Below, in pieces: positions 26,719 to 32,351 of a stretch of DNA of 32,351 bases (position 1 is the first letter of the stretch; each line of letters starts with the position of its first letter). A model generated the notes under the pieces. It did no database searches and had not been told where the DNA came from. It was given only the letters and a program-made list of their open reading frames with translations. Position numbers and translations under genes: made by a program. Source of the DNA: Desulfosarcina cetonica JCM 12296. GTDB lineage: Bacteria > Desulfobacterota > Desulfobacteria > Desulfobacterales > Desulfosarcinaceae. The DNA lies in contig NZ_BBCC01000058.1 of the NCBI RefSeq assembly GCF_001311845.1, positions 1-32,351 on the forward strand, given 5' to 3'.

Positions 26719-28859
26719 ATATGAAGGTTCACAACGGCATTGCCAATTTCATCTGGAACATTGCCGATGATGTGTTGAGGGATGTCTATGTGCGCGGAAA
26801 ATACCGGGACGTGATTCTGCCCATGACGGTGATCCGCCGGCTTGACTGCCTGCTGGAGCCGACCAAGGATGCCGTGCTGGCCATGAAGAAGCAGCTGGAC
26901 AAGGCCGGCATCGCCAATCAGGAGGTCCCCCTTTCCAAATCCGCCGGGCAGGCGTTTTACAACACATCGGCGTTTACGCTGAAACGCCTGCTGGACAATC
27001 CGAAGCAGTTAAAGGCCAATTTCGAAGCCTATCTGGACGGCTTTTCCACCAACGTCCAGGAGATCATCGACAAGTTCGATTTCCGCAACCAGCTCAAGCG
27101 GCTGGACGAAGCCGACCGACTGGGCCATCTCATCGAAAAATTCGTCGATCCTCAGATCAACCTGGGCCCGGAGCCGGTTCTCGACGGACAAGGAGAAATC
27201 AAACTACCGGGTTTGGACAACCATGCCATGGGCTCGCTGTTCGAGGAACTGATTCGGCGCTTTAACGAGGAAAACAACGAGGAGGCCGGCGAACATTTCA
27301 CCCCGCGTGACGCGGTGCGGCTGATGGCCAACCTCATCTTTTTGCCCGTGGCCGATCGGATCGAGTCGGGCACCTACCTGGTGTACGATTGCGCCTGCGG
27401 AACCGGCGGCATGTTGACCATCGCGGAAGAGACCCTCATGGAAACGGCGCAACGGCATGGCAAGGATGTGGGAATCCACCTGTACGGCCAGGAATCCCAG
27501 CCGGAAACCTACGCCATCTGCAAGGCCGACCTGCTCTTGAAGGGCGAGGGAGACGAAGCGGAGAATATTCGTTACGGCTCCACCTTGTCTTCAGACGCGT
27601 TTCCGAGCCTCGAGTTCGACTTCATGCTGGCCAATCCACCGTACGGCAAAAGCTGGAAGACCGATCTCGACCGGCTTTGCGGCGGCGATAAAAAGGAAAT
27701 GCAGGACCCGCGCTTTGTGGTTTCCCATGGGGGAGATCCCGAGTTCAGCTTGGTCACCCGCTCCAATGACGGACAGATGATGTTTCTGGTCAACATGCTC
27801 AGCAAGATGAAACAGGAAACCGCGCTGGGCAGCCGCATCGCCGAGGTGCACAACGGGTCGTCTCTTTTCACCGGCGACGCCGGCCAGGGGGAATCAAACA
27901 TCCGCCGGTGGATCATTGAAAACGACTGGCTGGAGGCGATTGTGGCCCTGCCGATGAACATGTTTTACAACACCGGCATCGCCACCTACATCTGGATGCT
28001 CTCCAACCGCAAGTCCGAACAGCGCAAGGGCAAGGTGCAGCTCATCGACGCCACCGAGTGGTGCAGTCCCTTGCCAAGGAACCTCGGCAAGAAGAATTGC
28101 GAGTTGACCGCCGAGCATATCCGGACGATCTGCGATACGTTCCTGGCATTCAAGGAAACCGATCACGCCAAGATCTTTCCCAACGAAGCCTTCGGGTACT
28201 GGAAGATCATCGTCGAACGGCCGTTGCGCCTCAAGGTGGACTTGTCCGAGCTCGCCCTGCGCCGATTCCGGAAAACCTGCTATACGGAAAAGCAAGTGCC
28301 TCTGGCCAACCTGGCCGAACGCGTGGCCAAGGTTATGGGGCCGGGTCCCCATATGGATTTCAATGCGTTCATGGCGGCCGTCTCATCGGATGCGGACACC
28401 CACAATGTAAAACTTACCGCCAAGCGCAAGAAGTTGCTCCAAACCGGTCTGGCCGAAACAGACGCGGACGCGCAACCGGTCATCCGCAAGGTTCACAAAT
28501 CCGGCAAGACCCAGCCCGATCCCCTTTGCGGCCGTTATGCCGGCGAGCTGGACGGCAAGTTTCGCGTGGTGGAATACGAGCCCGATACGGCCCTGCGGGA
28601 CACCGAACAGGTGCCGCTGCTCGAAGAGGGCGGGGTCGAAGCCTTTTTCCGGCGCGAAGTGCTGCCCCACGCAGTAGACGCCTGGATCGACGACGGCAAG
28701 ACCCAGATCGGCTACGAGATCTCTTTCGCGCGTCATTTTTACAAGCCGCAGAATCTGCGCAGCCTAGCTGAAATCGAGGCCGATATCCGCGCCCTGGAGT
28801 GCGAGAGCGAAGGGTTGCTGGAAAACATCCTGGAAAAAGTGGAGGGTGCGGCATCATGA
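26715..28859 (+). CDS. hsdM: Type I restriction-modification DNA methyltransferase subunit
   Basis: 714 residues, longer than E. coli HsdM (about 530). N6-adenine methyltransferase: N-terminal helical part (VHNGIANFIWNIADDVLRDV), GEHFTPRDAVRLMANL, motif I YDCACGTGGML (D225; the usual Pro after Asp is Cys here), and catalytic NPPY (307-310). The long C-terminal part (residues about 480-714) is charged and helical, for HsdS and HsdR contact. Works with HsdS to protect host DNA. ATGA overlap at its start. Confidence 0.93.
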   Translation: MNMKVHNGIANFIWNIADDVLRDVYVRGKYRDVILPMTVIRRLDCLLEPTKDAVLAMKKQLDKAGIANQEVPLSKSAGQAFYNTSAFTLKRLLDNPKQLKANFEAYLDGFSTNVQEIIDKFDFRNQLKRLDEADRLGHLIEKFVDPQINLGPEPVLDGQGEIKLPGLDNHAMGSLFEELIRRFNEENNEEAGEHFTPRDAVRLMANLIFLPVADRIESGTYLVYDCACGTGGMLTIAEETLMETAQRHGKDVGIHLYGQESQPETYAICKADLLLKGEGDEAENIRYGSTLSSDAFPSLEFDFMLANPPYGKSWKTDLDRLCGGDKKEMQDPRFVVSHGGDPEFSLVTRSNDGQMMFLVNMLSKMKQETALGSRIAEVHNGSSLFTGDAGQGESNIRRWIIENDWLEAIVALPMNMFYNTGIATYIWMLSNRKSEQRKGKVQLIDATEWCSPLPRNLGKKNCELTAEHIRTICDTFLAFKETDHAKIFPNEAFGYWKIIVERPLRLKVDLSELALRRFRKTCYTEKQVPLANLAERVAKVMGPGPHMDFNAFMAAVSSDADTHNVKLTAKRKKLLQTGLAETDADAQPVIRKVHKSGKTQPDPLCGRYAGELDGKFRVVEYEPDTALRDTEQVPLLEEGGVEAFFRREVLPHAVDAWIDDGKTQIGYEISFARHFYKPQNLRSLAEIEADIRALECESEGLLENILEKVEGAAS

Positions 28860-28888
28860 CGACCAAGTTGAACGGAGAGCCGACATGA
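28856..28888 (+). CDS. Possible 10-codon relay ORF between hsdM and hsdS
   Basis: ATG at 28856 overlaps the hsdM stop (ATGA), and its TGA at 28886-28888 overlaps the hsdS ATG at 28885. It encodes MTTKLNGEPT. It could pass ribosomes from hsdM to hsdS, keeping their ratio fixed, as in some tightly linked operons. Coding for a functional peptide is unlikely. Confidence 0.3.
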   Translation: MTTKLNGEPT

Positions 28889-30813
28889 TGAGCACGGTGC
28901 TGAAGCCCTATCCCGAATACCGGCCGTCCGGTTTGCCATGGTTGGGAACCATCCCCTCCCATTGGGAGGTACGGCGCAACGGGCGGCTCTTTGCCCAGCG
29001 CAACCAAACCGGCTATCCCGACCTGCCCATTCTGGAGGTGTCGCTGAAAACCGGCGTGCGCATCCGGGATCTGGAAAACGCCAAGCGCAAGCAGGTCATG
29101 TCCGAGCGCGAAAAATACAAGCGGGCGGTCAAGGGCGAAATTGCCTATAACATGATGCGCATGTGGCAGGGCGCGGTCGGGGTCGCCCCGGCAGACGGGT
29201 TGATCAGCCCGGCCTACGTGGTGGCCCGGCCCCTTGAAGGCACCGACAGCCGTTATTTCGCCTATCTCTTCCGCACCGGGGCCTACATGAGCGAGGTGAA
29301 CAAGTATTCCCACGGCATCGTGACCGACCGCAACCGGCTTTACTGGGACGAGTTCAAGCAGATGCCTTCGCCTTTTCCGCCGCCGGAAGAGCAAAAAGCC
29401 ATCGCCGAGTACCTCGACCGCAAGGACATGGAAATCCGCGAGTTCATCCGCAACAAACGCAGGCTCGTGGCTTTGTTGAATGAGCGCAAACTGGCCTTGG
29501 TCAACGAAGCGGTCACGCGGGGGATCGATCCGCATGTGAGGTTTAAACCGTCCGGGATTGACTGGATTGGGGAAATACCGGCGCATTGGGAGATAAGGCC
29601 TTTAAAACACTGGGTTCGAATCAATGAAAAAACATTACCAGAAACGACAGATCCTGAATTCCAATTCAACTATATTGACATTGGGTCGGTAGGCACGGGG
29701 TTCTTGATTGATCCGCCTGAAAAAATGCGATTTGGCAGCTCACCCTCAAGGGCTCGGCGTATTTTGAGTAAAAACGATATAATCCTTTCAACTGTCAGGA
29801 CTTACTTAAAAGCCGTTTATTTCATTGATAATGAAACCGATAGCCTTATCGCATCAACAGGTTTTGCGGTATTGACACCACCGGAAACAATGGTACCTAA
29901 ATTCTTGAGTTTTGTTATTCAAAATAACCGTTTTATAGAAAGGGTTACTGCTTACTCAACCGGCGTCAATTACCCAGCCATTACAGCATCGTGCCTTGGG
30001 TCGCTTCACGTTGCGATACCAATTTCAAAAGAAGAACAACGAATCATTGCCAATCATATCGAAGAAAAAATCGCGTCCATCAACACCGCCATACAACGCG
30101 CCGAGCGCGAGATTGAGTTGATCGAAGAATATCACACCACCATGATTTGCGATGCGGTGTTTGGCCGGCTGGACGTTCGGCATCTCGCCAAGCCGGAGAA
30201 GAGGCGCAAGCCCAATGTTCATTTCTGCCGTTCGGTGTTGGCCGCTGAAATCGTGGATCGGCACAGGGATACGCCGCGATTCGGCTGGATCAAGCTGCAA
30301 AAGGCGATCCTGCTTGCCGAACGACATCTGGAACTGGAAGAGATCCAGAGTCGGCCGGTGCGGGCGGCGGCCGGACCGTTCGACAACGCCATGATGCGTT
30401 CGGTGCACGCCCAGATGAAACACTCGAAATGGTTCGAGCCCCAGCGCCAGGAGGGCGGCGGCATTGCGTACCTGCCCATGGAGAAGTGCGGGGCGCATCG
30501 CGACTATTTTGACCGGTATTGGGGGGACCGGAAAACGTCCTTCGACCGTCTCATGGAACTGATTCATCCGATGAAAACCGAGCAGATCGAAATCGTGGCC
30601 ACGCTCTATGCGGCCTGGAACGATTTCCTGATCCAGGGTGAAACGATGGATGACGACCGTCTGGTGGACGAAGTGCTGAACCGCTGGGACGCCTCTAAAA
30701 AGCGCATTTCAGAGGACCGCTGGCGCACGGCCATCGATTGGATGCGGGAAAAGAATCTGGTGCCCAAGGGGTACGGCCGCGCCACTGAAAGGTCCCAGGA
30801 CGGGGATTGCTGA
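28885..30813 (+). CDS. hsdS: Type I restriction specificity subunit with C-terminal extension
   Basis: 642 residues from ATG 28885 (GGAG site 7 bases upstream); an upstream GTG at 28846 is within hsdM and unlikely. Two target recognition domains are visible with the repeated PSG..W.G..P.HWE opening (RPSGLPWLGTIPSHWEVRR and KPSGIDWIGEIPAHWEIRP) and two long helices (RKDMEIREFIRNKRRLVALL and the IINHIEEKIASINTAIQRAE type). The last ~200 residues (from about 435) form an extra domain, FGWIKLQKAILLAERHLEL, RAAAGPFDNAMMRS, and TLYAAWNDFLIQ, with a resemblance to the Panacea/DUF4065 antitoxin-type fold. I have seen this extension on other HsdS proteins; its role is unknown. Confidence 0.9.
   Translation: MMSTVLKPYPEYRPSGLPWLGTIPSHWEVRRNGRLFAQRNQTGYPDLPILEVSLKTGVRIRDLENAKRKQVMSEREKYKRAVKGEIAYNMMRMWQGAVGVAPADGLISPAYVVARPLEGTDSRYFAYLFRTGAYMSEVNKYSHGIVTDRNRLYWDEFKQMPSPFPPPEEQKAIAEYLDRKDMEIREFIRNKRRLVALLNERKLALVNEAVTRGIDPHVRFKPSGIDWIGEIPAHWEIRPLKHWVRINEKTLPETTDPEFQFNYIDIGSVGTGFLIDPPEKMRFGSSPSRARRILSKNDIILSTVRTYLKAVYFIDNETDSLIASTGFAVLTPPETMVPKFLSFVIQNNRFIERVTAYSTGVNYPAITASCLGSLHVAIPISKEEQRIIANHIEEKIASINTAIQRAEREIELIEEYHTTMICDAVFGRLDVRHLAKPEKRRKPNVHFCRSVLAAEIVDRHRDTPRFGWIKLQKAILLAERHLELEEIQSRPVRAAAGPFDNAMMRSVHAQMKHSKWFEPQRQEGGGIAYLPMEKCGAHRDYFDRYWGDRKTSFDRLMELIHPMKTEQIEIVATLYAAWNDFLIQGETMDDDRLVDEVLNRWDASKKRISEDRWRTAIDWMREKNLVPKGYGRATERSQDGDC
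29590..30060 (+). other. AT-rich second recognition half of hsdS
   Basis: This part of hsdS, encoding the second recognition domain, is clearly more AT-rich than the flanking sequence, with many AAA, TTT, ATT and AAT codons that its neighbours avoid. GC-rich coding returns near 30060, at the second conserved helix. The pattern suggests that this half was exchanged by recombination, a known way for type I systems to change specificity. Confidence 0.6.
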
Positions 30814-32351
30814 TGCCGACGACCGACACAAGCGAAAAAGGGCTGGAAACCCTGATCATCGAATCGCTTACCGGAAAAAGCCATCCGGAGGAAAGCGAAC
30901 CCAACCAGGTGCGGGACCCTCAGGCCGGATACGGCGGAGCCGGTTATGTGGAAGGGGCTGCGGCGGATTATGATTCCGAACATGCCGTGGACCCGGTTAA
31001 GCTGATGGCCTTTTTGGAAAAGACACAGCCCAAGGTCGTCGAGACGCTTCAAATTGGTCAGGAGGGCGTCAAGCGCCAGCAATTTCTTCACCGGCTTCAA
31101 GGGGAAGTGGCCAAACGGGGGATCATCGATGTCCTGCGCAAGGGTGTTCGCCACGGTCCGGCGTCCGTGGATCTGTTTTACGGCACCCCTACCCCCGGTA
31201 ACCGGAAAGCTGCCGAACGATTCGCCGCCAACATTTTCAGCGTCACCCGCCAGTTGCACTACAGCAAGGACACTACCCAGCTGGCCCTTGACCTGGCGGT
31301 GTTCATCAACGGATTGCCGCTGGCCACCTTTGAACTCAAGAACCGGCTGACCAAGCAGACGGTTGAAGACGCCGTCAACCAGTACAAACACGACCGGGAC
31401 CCCAAGGAGCTGCTGTTTCAATTCGGCCGCTGCGTCGTCCATTTTGCAGTGGATGATCACGAGGTGCGCATGTGCACCCATCTCAAGGGCAAGGGCAGCT
31501 GGTTCCTGCCATTCAACAAGGGGTTTAACGATGGGGCCGGCAATCCGCCCAACCCGGACGGCCTGGAGACCGAGTATCTCTGGAAAGAGGTTCTGAGCAA
31601 AACTGTTCTGACGGATATTATCGAAAACTATGCGGGCATCGTGGAAGAGACCGACGAGCGGGGTCGCAAGCGCCGAAAACAGATCTTTCCCCGGTTCCAC
31701 CAGCTTGATGTGGTCCGCCGTCTGTTGGCCGATGCTGCATCCAACGGTGCTGGCAAGCGTTATCTCATCCAACATTCGGCCGGCTCGGGCAAGAGCAATT
31801 CCATTACCTGGCTGGCCCATCAGCTGGTGGAATTGAAGCGGGACGGCCGCCCGGTATTCAATTCCACTGTGGTGGTGACCGACCGGCGGGTCCTGGACAA
31901 ACAGATCCGGGACAACATCAAACGCTTTGCCCAGGTGTCGGCGGTGATCGGCGCGGCCCAGCGAGCCGGGGATCTCCGGAAGTTCCTGCAGTCTGGCAAG
32001 AAAATCATCATCTCCACGGTTCAAAAGTTCCCATTCATTTTGGATGAGATCGGGGACGAGCACCGGGGCCGCAAATTCGCCATCATCATCGATGAAGCCC
32101 ATTCCAGCCAGGGAGGACGGACCGCCGCCCAGATGAACGTGGCTTTGGCCGAACAGGGCGGTCCCGATGAAGAGGACACCACCGAAGACAAAATCAACCG
32201 GCTGATGGAATCACGCAAGATGCTGGCAAACGCCAGTTATTTTGCGTTTACCGCCACGCCCAAAAACAAGACCCTTGAGTTGTTCGGAGATCCCTGGCCC
32301 GAAGGGGACAAGGTGAAGCACCGACCTTTTCACAGCTACACCATGAAACGG
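30813..32351 (+). CDS. hsdR: Type I restriction endonuclease subunit (3' truncated)
   Basis: First 513 codons; open to the window edge. TGATG overlap with hsdS. N-terminal nuclease domain with D160...E174-L-K176 of the PD-(D/E)xK family (DLAVFINGLPLATFELKN). SF2 translocase motifs: Walker A HSAGSGKS (321-328), Walker B DEAH (427-430), motif III TATP (480-483). HsdR cuts unmodified DNA after ATP-driven translocation. The acidic, Gly-rich stretch before the nuclease (about residues 25-70) is variable. The long minus-strand frame over this gene is a shadow. Confidence 0.93.
   Translation, partial: MPTTDTSEKGLETLIIESLTGKSHPEESEPNQVRDPQAGYGGAGYVEGAAADYDSEHAVDPVKLMAFLEKTQPKVVETLQIGQEGVKRQQFLHRLQGEVAKRGIIDVLRKGVRHGPASVDLFYGTPTPGNRKAAERFAANIFSVTRQLHYSKDTTQLALDLAVFINGLPLATFELKNRLTKQTVEDAVNQYKHDRDPKELLFQFGRCVVHFAVDDHEVRMCTHLKGKGSWFLPFNKGFNDGAGNPPNPDGLETEYLWKEVLSKTVLTDIIENYAGIVEETDERGRKRRKQIFPRFHQLDVVRRLLADAASNGAGKRYLIQHSAGSGKSNSITWLAHQLVELKRDGRPVFNSTVVVTDRRVLDKQIRDNIKRFAQVSAVIGAAQRAGDLRKFLQSGKKIIISTVQKFPFILDEIGDEHRGRKFAIIIDEAHSSQGGRTAAQMNVALAEQGGPDEEDTTEDKINRLMESRKMLANASYFAFTATPKNKTLELFGDPWPEGDKVKHRPFHSYTMKR

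Noticed and set aside
30606..32102. 498-residue minus-strand ORF
   Set aside because: Shadow over hsdR, whose + frame has Walker A, DEAH and TATP motifs.
1..32351. Diversity-generating retroelement or invertible fibre segment
   Set aside because: No reverse transcriptase, template repeat or invertase was found on either strand.

Overview
The window (about 60% GC by eye; nearly all genes on the + strand) reads like a prophage or contractile-tail element in a Gram-negative bacterium. The codon style and the type I restriction genes suit a deltaproteobacterium (Desulfobacterota), but that is only an impression. No capsid, terminase, integrase or AAA+ ATPase gene lies in the window, so a complete myophage, a tailocin and an extracellular injection system cannot be separated from this stretch alone. 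A tail with chaperone, hub, gp25 and J/I-type genes favours a phage-type tail.

Region 1 (1-23,340) is a long co-directional contractile-tail operon. In order it encodes: tail sheath (5' truncated), tail tube, a T4_baseplate-family assembly protein with an overlapping -1 frame extension, tape measure, an injection-system tube-type protein, a LysM-like protein X, a gpD-like hub, an M15 peptidase, a one-span membrane protein, a gp5/gpV spike, a family 2 glycosyltransferase, an XhlA-like membrane protein, PAAR tip, an Ig-like protein, a Gly/Tyr-rich protein, an LPDG-repeat protein, gp25, baseplate J, a gpI-like protein with a tandem duplication, several fibre proteins, a ~1,197-residue DUF4815-type protein, and a beta-propeller tip protein. 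Many junctions are 4-base ATGA or 5-base TGATG overlaps, which suggests translational coupling.

Seven genes in region 1 are each broken by one to three frame changes. All twelve shifts have the same sign (one base missing). Adding one base at a short homopolymer restores a sensible protein in at least eleven cases; in the twelfth the run length is ambiguous. No internal nonsense mutations were seen. This looks like systematic sequencing or polishing error rather than gene decay. The reconstructed genes are given as single CDSs with the break positions.

Region 2 (23,577-26,410) is a compact four-gene cassette: Amidoligase_2-type ligase, an unrecognised 167-residue protein, a stand-alone class II glutamine amidotransferase (N-terminal Cys), and an AIG2-like gamma-glutamylcyclotransferase. 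Together these form a complete-looking, poorly characterised gamma-glutamyl/peptide-amide chemistry module behind a phage tail operon. It is the best candidate here for an undescribed system.

Region 3 (26,411-32,351) starts with a TTGACA promoter whose -35 box is overlapped by an inverted repeat. It drives a small HTH gene, then hsdM, hsdS (with a 200-residue C-terminal extension and an AT-rich second recognition half) and the first 513 codons of hsdR, which runs off the window. All genes overlap by a few bases. No frame breaks were seen in regions 2 and 3.
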